DNA of 64,000 nucleotides. Source: Rutstroemia sp. NJR-2017a BVV2. Lineage: Eukaryota > Ascomycota > Leotiomycetes > Helotiales > Rutstroemiaceae. The stretch lies in assembly GCA_002946415.1 (NCBI GenBank), contig NJPS01000022.1, forward strand, positions 1 to 64,000, written 5' to 3'. Each line of letters starts with the position of its first letter. The stretch's first letter is position 1. The position numbers and the translations under genes are program-made. This document shows positions 45,659 through 57,425 of the stretch, one piece after another. Below the pieces are notes generated by a model. The model made no database searches. It was given only the letters and a program-made list of their open reading frames with translations, and was not told where the DNA came from.

Positions 45659-47676
45659 ATGAACGGGGGTTTGAATTATACTGGTGTCGCCGCCATAGCC
45701 TTCATCGTATATGCATCATGTTACATATACGATAAGTTTCAACGCAGACGGGTAAGTTGTCACCTTGGATCTGGATCGCCTAGGCCCCACCTGGCCTACC
45801 TCAGTTGCAAAGTTGCTAATATTACAATACCTAGAGCGAGAAAGCCTTCGCCGAGAGCAACAAATGCGCACCATTACTAGCCAGACTCGAGTACAAATGG
45901 CCCCTGGCACTTGATCTCCTTATCCAAGCATTTCAATGCGGTCGTGAAAGCAGAATCCTGAGATTTCTCGTCGACATTGTCCAGAGGCATCCAGCCACCT
46001 TTGAACAAAAACTCCTTGGACAAACAGGAATTGACACTGTTGAACCACGAGTCATCGAAGCTGTCTTAGGTTCTCAATTCACATGTATGTCCTTTTCCTT
46101 CTCACTATTTCATAAACTTTACAAGCTAACCACCCCAGCATTCGGCCTCGGCGACCGTCAAAACGTCTTCGGAGCCCTCCTCGGCAACGGAATCTTCACT
46201 CAAGACGGCCCTGCCTGGAAACACTCGCGGGACCTCCTGCGTCCGCTATTTCTAAGCAACCGCGTCGACCACTTCATCCAAATCCAAGAACACGTCGAAG
46301 CGCTGATCAGCAATATCCCTTCGCACACACATATAGACTTCCAGCCTCTATTCTTCCGCTTTACCCTCGACACGACGACATTTCTGCTCTTCGGACGCTC
46401 TATGAATGCCCTCGGCACGCAGAATCAGGATTCCAAAGAGTTTGCGGAAGCTTTTCGTGGTGCGCAGGAGACGTTGGCGCAGAGGGGGAGGCTGGGCCCG
46501 CTGTATTGGTTGATTGGGGGGAAGAAGTTTAGGAAGGATTGTAGGACTGTGCATGAGTTTGTTGACGGGACTATTAGGGAGGCGATGGTTGCGCAGGCGG
46601 CTTTGGGAGGAGATGAGAAGGCCGAGCGCGATTTTGGGTTCTTGGGGGCGTTGTTGAAGGATACGCAAGATGTGAAGGTTTTGAGAGATCAGATATTGAA
46701 TATGTTGTTGGCGGGGAGAGATACAACGGCTTGTTGTTTGACTTGGACTATGTGAGTGTGGATGAGCAGTTCTTCTTTTCTGGATGGTCTGTTTTGGGTA
46801 ATGGCTAATAGGATTGTGATAGGCGATTACTGGTTAAACATCAACACGTCCTTGCGAAGTTAAGGAAAGAAATCGATGAAGTAGTAGGGACGGGGGCGAA
46901 CTCCCGCCAACCAAGTCGTGTCGATCTTAAGAAAATGATCTATCTCAGCTACATTCTCAAAGAAGGTACATACAGTTTCCCTATCCCATCCAATTCCACT
47001 ATCACCTCCCTCTCCTCTCCCTATCATCCCCCCCCCCCTTCTCCTTACCCACTACACGACCCCAGCTAACACTCCCACCCCCAACCTAGTTCTCCGCCTC
47101 TACCCCTCCGTCCCCCTCAATTCCCGCAGCTCCACCCGCATGACCACACTCCCCTCCGGCGGCGGTCCCGACGGCACATCACCAATCTTCGTGCGCAAAG
47201 GCGAAGCCGTAGGCTACTGTATCTACGCTATGCATCGACGCCGGGACCTCTACGGTGAAGATGCGGAGCAGTTCCGTCCGGAGCGATGGGATGCTGGGGA
47301 TGAGAGCAACACGGTTAATTTGAAGAATATTGGGTGGGGGTATTTGCCTTTTAATGGAGGGCCGAGGGTGTGCTTGGGGCGTAAGTTTTGCTTTCTTTGC
47401 CTTGCTGCGTTTCCTTTTTTATCCCAGCGGGTCTTTTGTGGGAGTATGGATGGACAGAGAAAGAGAGAGACTAAGGAAAGGATATATGCTAACAAAAATG
47501 CCCTAACAGAGGAATTCGCGCTACTCGAAGCTTCCTACCTAATCGTAAGATTACTCCAGACGTTCAGCACATTCGAATGCGACCCTACCCACCCGATACC
47601 AGAAGTAGGACAGGAACGTCAAGATGTGACCTTGGTGTTGGCGAGTGCGGATGGATGCCATATTCGGGTTTCCTGA
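45659..47676 (+). CDS. CYP52-like cytochrome P450 monooxygenase
   Basis: Six exons: 45659-45751, 45835-46084, 46139-46751, 46823-46965, 47090-47380, 47510-47676; 518 aa. A short N-terminal anchor (NYTGVAAIAFIVYASCYIY) is followed by the region up to FGALLGNGIFTQDGPAWKHS. Motifs: I-helix AGRDTTACCLTWTM, K-helix KEVLR, LPSGGGPDGTSP, PERW, and heme loop FNGGPRVCLG with Cys about 461. It is the same P450 group as the gene at 2521-4142, with one intron at the identical position and phase but four additional ones. Fatty-acid or alkane hydroxylation is typical for the group; the actual substrate is unknown. Confidence 0.9.
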
Positions 47677-48573
47677 TTCAAGAAGGGTCGGTTACTTGAT
47701 TACTTTTTGGGGTTTGGAGTAATGATTTAAAAATACACCATGGAGAGTATATTGACATGCATGGGAACTGGAATATGCACTTTAGAGGGTGTATAGGAAA
47801 TTTGTATAGATAAAATGATATCATTTAATGCGGGTGATTTCCTTCGAGCTCATCCCGTGTTATGATATTGAGATAATGGCCAGGCGACCCTGCCCTAAGT
47901 TTCCAGCCAAAGGAACAGAAACCTAATAAATGCTACTTGCAGTAAGGTTGTGTCTCTATCTCGATATCATGTGCCTGGATAATCAGCGTCAACAAACTCA
48001 ACTCACGCATTTATACTTAGGAACTCACACTCCTGAGCTCTCTAACGCAACCAATCCACCTACCCAGGGAACGACAACTCATCTCTCAAGACCACTTCAA
48101 TCACCAAAAAATAGATGCTCTACTATCTAGCTCCGTCCAGCATCAGCCACAGCAAACTCTCCTCCTCCTCCGAAACATCGCTATTCACTCTCTCCATCCC
48201 CCAAACCTATCAGATCCAACACCCGCTCACACAACCAATCACCCGCCATCGTCTCCCCTGCTCCCTCTCACTGCCCCCCAAGTCCGCAACAGCTATTCCC
48301 TAATGTCCGTCCGTCCATCAAACTCTCCATCTACCATCCTCTCCCATCCACCTTATCCCTCTCCAACGCACCACCAAACTTTACCAACACGACGAGAACA
48401 CCAACATCCATCCGTATCCCCCCAGCCCATCACAGCGCCACACCCACCCAGCCCCCGTCAGAACCATCCCGTGCTGACTGCACCGCACGGGGAATAACTT
48501 TATTCAAATGTAACGTGACGTATCATTGCATCCTTATCCACGTGAACAGAGCCAGGTACTGTGCCGCGAAGGA

Positions 48574-48610
48574 GCGATACGATACGATACGGACACGATA
48601 CGATACGATG
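48574..48610. repeat. GATAC pentanucleotide cluster
   Basis: Repeated CGATA/GATAC units in two groups (about 48574-48590 and 48595-48610), non-coding. Confidence 0.8.
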
Positions 48611-48734
48611 CTGCGCAGGGCGGTGCGGCAGTGAACCGAATCAGTCATGGATGGGTGTGGTATGTATGTAGGCGGGATGTAACGTGAGCGCGTTTATTCG
48701 TATAGGTAGTATGCGTGTGCAGGGAGTGGAATGG

Positions 48735-48756
48735 GATGGTGATGGTGATGGTGATG
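48735..48756. repeat. GATGGT hexanucleotide repeat
   Basis: Four tandem GATGGT-type units, non-coding. Confidence 0.8.
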
Positions 48757-49357
48757 TCTAGGTACAGTACTGTACACTTCAGAGATTGTGAAGATACATA
48801 GACTATGTTCGAGGACTACGACAACTCTATCGCCGAAGTATTTCGATGGAGGGCGGCATCGTACGAAGCTGCGTCCAAACTCAAAAAGGGATATCAAGTC
48901 TACTCCCTCCTTGGACAAAGCAATCACACCTACCCTTTCCCCGACCAAACAACCCATAAGTAATCAAGAAAAAAAAATTAACTGTGTATTTTCAAAGACC
49001 TCCATCCTGCCGCCTCCCATATAGATAGATCTAATTAAGTAAGTTAAGTGTGTACAGATATCAACAACAACAACCAAAAAAGAGAGTGGTATCAGATCGT
49101 AACCTCCAAGACCCTTCCCCATGCCAGGCCCGAGCACGCATAAGCTCGAAAGAAGAAAGAGAGACGCTCGCTATCCTTTCGTTTCGTCCGGTCGTCACTT
49201 TTTCCCTCCTTCCGTTAGAGATAGAGAAGAATATCCAAGTAACTCCTCATTGACTTCAACCTCCCCGTGTGGTTGTTTGCCCACGGCTTTAGAATCCTGC
49301 CCCGTCCCGTCCCATCCCAGTTCCTAAATAGTGCCTTTTGTCCATTCCATTTATCTC

Positions 49358-51018
49358 TCATCTCGCCTCATCTCGCACCATCCCCGCATACCCACTCTCG
49401 CTATCGGTATATGAAAACGGCCGTTCCTTGCTCGGCGACGGCGCGCCCGTGTTCATACTTGCGTTCCTGCTCGGTACGGGAAGTTCAATTGGACCTTGTC
49501 CGTAGTTTTGCTGTTCTTTCTGTTGCGCTCTGTTACGGTTTTGGTCAGTCTGGATTCTATCATCTATGGATAAATATGCATCGGGTGTAGAAAAGCATAC
49601 CTCAAAGCTTCCGTTACACTCGGATGTTCCATTTCTGATAGTGGGGGGGATTGAGCTCGTGCAGCCATTGGCGTGTCATACGACCATGATGGGCTCGGAA
49701 ATCCAGGTGATCCCAATTGGCTGCCGCTGTGTACACTTTGGTACTGGCCGTTCCTGACCATACCCATCTCCTCCACAGGCGGGCTTCTGCTCCTGAAACT
49801 ATCCGTCTCAGTATGTGGATATCCGCCTCCATTGTGCGGCGAGAATCGTCCCGAGGCACCGTCCATTCCTGCCAGACCGGGCGACAATTTATTGGGGTAA
49901 TGCGCTTCTGACATTGCGGGTTCGGACATGTAAGAGTGATGGTTCATAGGGTTGTTTGAGGTGGGATTGGCGGGGTTCTTGACGATCTCTTTCATGGTGC
50001 GGTGACGGCCACACATGTAGATGACGGCGGCGGCTAGAGCGAGGACGGCGACACCCCCGATGACAATTCCGGCAATGGCGCCGCCGGAGAGGGTTTTATG
50101 TGAGTGAGTCTCGGTTGTTTTGGCGACTTCCTTGGGGAAATACTCGTTTGGAGAGAATTCGAGGGTAGCGTTCAGCGCGTATTCTAGTTGGACGTCGAGG
50201 GTTTGGGTTGCATTCTGATGGTCATGTTAGTTTACAATAAGATACATAAAACAAGTGAACGGACTTCGTTGATAACACCGATCATTCCCTCCATACAAGC
50301 TCCAGGTGCTGAACAGTAAAAGAAGATGGGCTCTGTATCATTAATCAATAGGTTGAAGATCGGTGGCTAGATGATGCTGTCAGCGTGATTGAATCATTGA
50401 GGTGGTATGAATAATTGAGATGGTGTGAATCATTGAGATGGTGTGAATCATTGGGATGATATAAAGGACTAACATTATTCGAGACAATAGCAATAGGTTC
50501 GAATCCACTCCAGAAGCCGACTTTGCCAGCGCCGGTATCCTCGTATGGGATACATGCTTGCTTGTATTCTGCTCTTGCGACAGAATGATTCTGAGGATAA
50601 AATCTGAATTCTATCATCAACGTTAATGATCAAGTTCATCTAAATGTTCATTGTACTTACCAATGATATCACCGACGTTCGCGGTCAACTTATTTGGAGA
50701 ATAGCTGAGGCCGTCCTACGAATCGCAAAAGTAAGCATTGAAGCCTCGTGAAGAAACACGATCGTGATAACTTACAGCACCAACACTAACAGTTTTCGTC
50801 GCAGCGGCCGCACTCGACGTGCTCGTCGAGCTCGATGAAGATGAAGAACTATTAGTCGAAGCCGACGAACTCGCACTTCGAGTCGCACTCGAACTTGACA
50901 CTACGACCGGAGGTGAGGTTACAGTTGTAACCGTTCTGAAGGACGAGGAGTCCTGAGCAGCAGCCGAGGCAGTAAGAATCGAGAGGCCAATGGCCGCCCA
51001 AAGTTTCAGAAACATCAT
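49358..51018 (-). CDS. Ser-rich cupredoxin-domain cell-surface membrane protein
   Basis: Six exons: 51018-50776, 50715-50661, 50610-50474, 50366-50265, 50214-49601, 49529-49358; 440 aa. Order: signal peptide (1-22), Ser/Thr-rich stalk-like segment (24-80), cupredoxin-like domain (82-195), one membrane helix (GGAIAGIVIGGVAVLALAAA, about 225-245), and a long cytoplasmic Pro/Ser-rich tail. In the cupredoxin domain NHSV and FYCSAPG fit copper-ligand strands, but the usual His before the second Cys appears as Ala (GACMEGM). It resembles fungal extracellular serine-rich proteins; the role is not established. The donor of intron 4 is GTCCGT, which is weak. Intron 3 carries a tandem repeat. Confidence 0.85.
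50391..50462. repeat. 18-bp minisatellite inside an intron
   Basis: Four tandem 18-bp units (GAATCATTGAGATGGTGT type) fill most of the 107-bp intron 50473-50367 of the cupredoxin-domain gene. The unit length is a multiple of 3 and the minus frame stays open through the intron. Confidence 0.9.
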
Positions 51019-52133
51019 ATTGAGCGACGTTTGAAATTAATCCGTTGATCTGATGAAAGAACAAACTACTATCATATTGGTAAAAAGGAAGAAACGGATT
51101 CTATCAAAACGAAACGTGCGACCGAGCAATCAGTTAGGATAGAGAGATTACTTGCATGCGGGGTGGGTGGTGCAACGGGAGGGTGTGAGTCGGTGGTGGG
51201 TAAGTGAATAATTGACCAGACTTGGCCAACGACTAGAAGGCTATGAACCAACAACAAACTGGTAGTCGTACCAGCCCCCATTAAAGGCGAAGCCAGGCCG
51301 TACCTGGCAGTTGACAAAGCAATTGTTTCGAGCGATCAACGCAAATTTGCGGCTGAGTAAGAAAGAAGCATGATTATCCCTTCGGTTTTTCCCTCTATCA
51401 GGCCAGCATCCAGAAGACTATCGGTCTTGGCGATTAACAACGTGGCTATGAATATCAGAGCGAAAGGCACAAAGACGACGGCTTATCTCGCACTTTGGCC
51501 CTTTGGGAGAGCTTAGTATGTACCAAGTACTTCGAAGGATGCAGGATGCATGCAGCAAACCAGCTTTGTGAAGGGGAAGCATACTTCCTGCATCAGCTAT
51601 ACCTGCTCTAGGACCGGCTTGCTGCAAGAATGCCTAGATCCAGCATGGAGCCAACATGAGCCAACATGTAATCCTCGTCAGGGAAAGACAAAAAAGAAAT
51701 CAATAGCCGGGGACGTTCCACAGCCTTTACGGGTTCCAAAGCCTGTTCATATAAAGTTGGGGGCGGCGACGTTTGATTGATCGGAAAGCGACATAAGGCT
51801 TCATCATGGCGTGAATGCCTGGGTAGTGGCCGATGCTTCTCGGCAATGCTTCCATTAACGGACCTTGTACTTTACTTTTTTACCCATTTTTATCACAGCC
51901 TTAAACCGAACGTGGGAGGTAGCCCTTGCCTGCTTACATCTCGTAATACCTTGACCTGTCGAACTAAATCATGTGGCAGAAAGCACATCGCGCGGATGGG
52001 CACAGTGGAGAAACGCTGTTTGTTTGCGTAAATGTCGGCCCAATAAAGGTATTGTACAAGTACATATTTGTCTGACATGAAGAGAAAACGAAAACTAAAT
52101 CTCAAGCGGGTATATGGCGATTTTATAAAACGA
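51019..52133. other. Intergenic, no gene seen
   Basis: 5' region of the cupredoxin-domain gene and 3' flank of ALG6. Nothing recognised. Confidence 0.5.
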
Positions 52134-53986
52134 TCACTGAGTCTTCTTCCTCGCTTGTTCCGGCTCTTTGAGGTCTATCAATCCACTTCCCTTCAGCAGC
52201 CTTCCCAAACACCATAGATAACAAATTCCAAATCCTGACACACCAACCCCAACATTTAGCACGACCCAGAAATCCGGGTACCCGCTAGGAGGCGAGATGA
52301 ATGCGGATGCTACATGCCACCCGAGCATTGCTTCGTAGAAAAGCGTGTGAATCAGCGTTGTGCCGAAACCAATCCAATTACCATCATTGTACTGTGCATA
52401 CACCTCAAAAGCAAATGGCGGAAGTCCGAGAAGGTATAGCCACAGGAAGACCAGAACAAAATAAGGGATCCGCAACTCTTCTCGTTGAAGCAATGGGAAC
52501 ATAGTAAAAGCACCCAGTACGTTAGCGAATGCGATCCAGGATCTGGGACCCTTGTTGAGCCCGCCTCGGCTAGCAAGCAGCATTGTCATGGGCATCAACG
52601 GTAGGAGGACGCTTTTTTCGTGGACCTGGAAACCAAAGAGATAGAACGCCCATGCAGTGGTAGCGAGAGCCAACGGTAGGAGTTCTCTTCTTGGCCTTAG
52701 GAAAATGATCAGACATGGAGGTGTGATAGCGGCCAGTGTTAGCAGGAGGGACGCTCGTTGAAGGAGTACCTGGTCATATTTTCGGAGCTTGATAACCACG
52801 TTCAAAGCACACCAAAAGTTGGCTACTTTGTCCTCAAACAAACCGCGAGCGAATGGAAAAACTCGATAAATGATTTGAGCGGATTGCTGGACAATAGGAT
52901 AGTACCAAGCACGGGGGTTCAGCTTGTACGAAAGATGAGTGAGAATGGGAAGTGGCGCGGCGTATCCGTCGAGCTCGGGTCGAGCATCAATGCCATTGTG
53001 CTTATCATACAAAGCGCCAAGGAACATTGGTAATAGTAAAAGGGCGAAGGATATCAAGGTCGCAATGGCGATTCCTAAAAATCTAGGAATGTTGACTTTA
53101 GGGAACACGCAAACTCCTAGCAAGTATGCGAACATTGCCGGCGCATAGTATAGGGCCATTTGCTTGAAACCCAAAGCCATAACGAAAAAGACGCAGCTCC
53201 ACATGTATCTGCCAGCGAGGATACTAGACATACTGGCTACAACTAGGCCAAGCATCACGGTGTTGTATTGGAAGTGGGCGTGATCTATGAGGATAGATCC
53301 AGGTTGCATGAGGATCGCAGTCAATGCGATTGAAGCTGTCCAGGTATTGACTGCCTCGAGTTTACTCAATCGACGAATGAAGATGACAGCAGCCGGCACA
53401 AAGACCAAGTATTCCGAAACTATAACCGTGGCGCGCATGAAAACCTTCATGGCTGGATCATCGAGCCCTCGCGACTTGTAAAGAGCAAACCATGCCGGAT
53501 TTATGAAGCCTCCAATCTTTCCCAGGAGCCAGCTGTGATATGCTGTCAAGGGAGGATAGTCTAGTCCCCACCATTCGAGATCGTGAAAGTACCATTGTGA
53601 TATAGGAAGGTGTGTTGTGATTTCCATCCAGTGTCTCTGAGCTTCGTAGTCGCCATGCATTGGGGGACTTTCAAATCCTATGGCAAAAGATCAGCAATGT
53701 TGGTGTGTTTTCAGAGCTTTATAAACTTACCAGAGTAACCCCAAAGACCTGCAGCCCATCTAAAGAGCCCCACGGCCATTAATATCAGAGGAAGTACCAC
53801 CCACTGTGATGTTGAACTGCGAGCAGACCAAAGTAAAGAAGCTAAGGGATATGTTGGCTGGTTTCCGCTTGTGCGCCTAGCCGTAGGAGATGTTGGTGTA
53901 GCCATTGAAGCATCGCTGTCCTTAAAGAGAACGTTTTTGGATCGTTGCCCGCGTGGTTTATGTGGTGAAGGAGAAGGTCCTGCCAT
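52134..53986 (-). CDS. ALG6: Dolichyl-P-glucose alpha-1,3-glucosyltransferase (ALG6)
   Basis: Two exons, 53986-53731 and 53677-52134, with a 53-bp intron; 599 aa. It is an ER multi-pass GT57-family enzyme adding the first glucose to the lipid-linked Man9GlcNAc2 oligosaccharide for N-glycosylation. Family motifs: PPMHGDYEAQRHWMEIT, WGLDYPPLTAYHSWLLG, IDHAHFQYN, GFKQMALYYAPAMFAYLLG and FGFQVHEKSVLLPLMP. About 11 or more hydrophobic segments. The N-terminal 60 residues are basic and Ser/Pro-rich, longer than in yeast. The frame extends upstream to a GTG; the ATG at 53986 is chosen. ALG6 is preferred over ALG8 because of the GLDYPPL and HEKSVL wording. Confidence 0.93.
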
Positions 53987-56297
53987 TGTCACCGATGATA
54001 TGAAGCGGAATAATATACAGTGCGCATATCTTAGTTTGGAAAAGTCCTAGGCGTCCTGTTGGATCTTGTCGGCGCTTGTGTTGTATGTATAATTTTGGTG
54101 GTTTAGGAATCTTAAGGTGGGGATGTCGTTTGCTTGAGACAAGGTACTGCAACGACGGATTTTAGTGTCGCTTAGGCTTCAGCGTGTTGCGCCGTGCTGT
54201 TATTTAACGCTTCTATGAACTACATTACATAAATCAACACAATTAATGAAATGGTATTGACGCTGTTCGTCTTTGAACAGCTGCATTCAAAGTTGTCTTC
54301 CGAGCTCGATTTTGGTATATTTCATACTCTGCATAGTCCAATTCCCATCCCCGTCGGATGCTGACGAGAGCTTTGTACGGGCGCTTCGAAGGAGGCAGTA
54401 TAGCAACAACATCCTTCTGCATTGTCTTCACTCAATTGTTTCATGTGGGAACAAACAATATGCACAGCGCATATGATTTCTCACGTGAGAGTGATCTTCT
54501 TTCTCTAGTAAGAGAAGGAGAAAAGCGGACCAATTCGAAGCATGGTAGCTCATGAGATCTTCGATAGTTCGGGTCCAACAACGAAGTAGCTTTAAAGCCA
54601 GTTTGTATGTAGGTGCTGGGTGGGAAGCCAATCCTCTGGTCTAGCATGAGCCAAACTACTATTTCCCTTCACAATATGTGTTGACCTATTGAAGGGGAAG
54701 TTATCCATTCAATTCTTCGCGGCAACTATCGTCTTCCATAACCGCGCATTCATGTCTGCCCTTTCGTAGCTCGTTTTCTCCTGATCGATTTACATTCTAG
54801 CCGGCTGCTGGCCGCATGGCGGCATGGTATTGCAACACTACGCAATTCAAATGTCATTTTCGCCAATCAGCTGGAATTTCAGCACTCGATAGTTCTGACT
54901 CTTGAAGGCTCTCCATCTGTGATCCGGAATTTCTAGTCAAGAGTTCATTTCAGAAGTTCGGCCGTTCGAAGGGTCATAGGTTAAGGACCCAACCGTTGCC
55001 AAAACAAGAGCATACCACGTATATATGTCAGTGCACTACTCAAATAGACTTCTTGGGCTCTCCCATAAGAGGCCCGTGTCATACATTCAGAAACTGTTAT
55101 TCTTGATATTCCTGTCGAATGCCGTCAGATTTTACATGGTTAGGGAGAAGCTGGGACAATCCCTGCTACATCAGAGACTCCTACAGGTGAAGAATAAAGT
55201 ATTCTATGTTCATTTTCAAAGCGCATAAGCCTTATCATCGTCTAAGCAATTGAAGTCGCCTAAGTGACATCTCTTTAGCTGATACAACTCTTAACATCGG
55301 AACTCAACACGACTGAGTCAATATCAACCATAATGTCATTCATCCCGTCGCAGCTCTTACCGACATGCCACCAAGTAGGCGTCTGATGACTTGAACGCGC
55401 GGCACTCAATTTAGAAAACAGCCCGACGAAACACAAAAACCAGCCGGAGTGGAATTCGAAGATTTGCAGACATAGGGGTACACGAGTTTCATACAGAATC
55501 TCAAAAAAGCAAAGCACCACATAAATTTGGCAATCTGGACCATTCGGCTCGAATCAGGAACGTCTGTGGCAACTCCTACAGCGGCTGGAGTGACGGCGCT
55601 GATCTTGAATTCACACTTTAAGATCATGAATCTGAGCGTCTCAAAAGCGCTCGCGAGCATCTATGGATGGGCGTTGGAGTAGCGAAAGTCTTCCAGAACA
55701 TGTTCTGGTTGTCGAGGAACACTGGTTCATACTTCTGTGGAAGTCGTTAAATGTGGGTTGTGGCAGAAGCTCACCAATCGATGAGATCGACAAGGTATTA
55801 CTTCCTTTTTGATGAGCATCTATTCAGCTTGACATGGAGTTGTCGGAGGCAAATTCTTAAATTAGTAGGCTTATACTTTGAATACGCATGCGGCATTGGT
55901 TTCATAGATGAGAATCTTCTATCAAAGTCGAACAATATGATCCGTTAGTGATCACCTAATGGCATTCGTACAAACACGTTTATATCCATAACGACATCCT
56001 AATAGTGATACAACCGTAATTCCCATTGTGAAATTCAAAGGAAAGTTTAAACCGCCATTAACTGCATCTTGACGCTACAATCGAGGGAGTCAAATCTTGT
56101 GCCATCATTCTTCGACCGCTGGACCAGGCGGCCGCATCAACCGCTAATCCACCAATAGCTTCGAAAAGTACCCCACCATCCATGACCTCGATAGGATAGA
56201 ACTGTATGCTTTGTATGTGCCCAGACAATCCTACTATATAACAATCAAATCCACCAACAACCACAAAATATATCACCACAAACAGGCAGACACAGCA
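53987..56297. other. Intergenic, no gene supported
   Basis: About 2.3 kb without a convincing gene. Minus frames at 55275-55660 have ATG starts but no family signal. Confidence 0.5.
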
Positions 56298-57100
56298 ATG
56301 GCAGACGTAGAAGAATCATCCACTGGTCCCACAGAGCCTCAATCTAGAAATGTCATATACTGCGGAGGTAACCACACGACCCCGCCATCCTGATTTCCCC
56401 CTCACCACCAGCTAATACCACATCTAGTATGCTCCATGCCACCGGAGGTACGAATCACATACGCACGACTGAACCATTCCCATGCCTTATACTGATATAT
56501 AGAGGAAGTAGTATTGCGAATATGGCGGCACGGTGAAGAAATGTCAAGAATGGCTCCAGAAGAATCATCCCACGATGTATGAACGGTTATGGTCAGAAGG
56601 TAGCTTTCCCATTCGCATATACTGCATTTCCACCAAATAAAGTCCAAACCTCCAATCCACCCTACTAACACCTACCCCCAGACGCCCTTGCCGCCGCAAC
56701 CTCCACCCTCAGCGTCGACGCGCAAAAGCGCGCAGAAAAAGACGCTTTAAAAAAGGCATCCAAAGCCTCCGCCGCAGAAGCTAAGCAGCAAGAAGTGCTC
56801 GCCAGTTCCAAAGTACGCATCAAGCGCGTTGAGCGCAACAAACGGAAATACGTGACCGAGGTGCAGGGACTCGATGCGTTTGGGCTGGAGCTCAAGAAGG
56901 TGGCGAAGGAGTTTGGGAGCAAGTTCGCAACGGGAAGTAGTGTGACGAAGGTCGCGGGCGGGGGCCAGGAGATTACGGTGCAGGGGGATTTGAGTATGGA
57001 GATTAAGGAGTTTATATTGGGGAAGTGGAAGGATGTGCCGGGGAAGAATATTGTGTTGGAGGAGCCGAAGAAGAAGAAGGCGGCTGATGCGGAGGGTTGA
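56298..57100 (+). CDS. TMA22: Density-regulated protein homologue (DENR/Tma22)
   Basis: Four exons: 56298-56367, 56428-56447 (20 bp), 56512-56599, 56682-57100; 198 aa. The N-terminus has the Cys-rich segment YCGVCSMPPEYCEY and CQEWL typical of DENR. The C-terminal SUI1/eIF1-like domain (about 90-185) contains KRYERN-type wording KRVERNKRKYVTEVQGLD and FGSKFATGSSVTK. With its partner MCT-1/Tma20 it acts in ribosome recycling and reinitiation. Exon 2 is only 20 bp. A Lys-rich tail ends the protein. Confidence 0.95.
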
Positions 57101-57425
57101 GTGAAGGTTTGGATGGGAGGGTTGGGGAAGTTGGATGAGAGCTCTGCGATTGAATGTGGCCGGAAATTGTTTATGATGATATTACTGAGCCAAATATAGC
57201 ACTAGAATGTAACTCTTGCATGTTGAGATCGCATCTGGAGAGCTTTTTCAGGTTTATAAAGATGCGAAAGACACATTTACTCCATGCCATTTATCCTGCT
57301 TCATGAAGTGTACCCGATACATGAAGCTACCCAAGCACAACCAAACTCCATCGCTAAGAATACACAAAGTCAATAAACAAACATCGATCTTAAAATCTCA
57401 GAACAACTCCTTATCCATAAACTTT
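57101..57425. other. Intergenic between convergent genes
   Basis: 3' flanks of TMA22 and the borealin gene; nothing else seen. Confidence 0.55.

Larger units (their letters stand above)
47677..49357. other. Intergenic, repeat-bearing
   Basis: No supported gene. The + strand is C-rich from about 48000 to 48480, giving spurious Pro/Ser frames. Two short tandem repeats are listed separately. Confidence 0.5.

Noticed and set aside
50490..50520. B-box-like GGTTCGAATCC
   Set aside because: Lies in a coding exon of the cupredoxin-domain gene with no tRNA structure around it.
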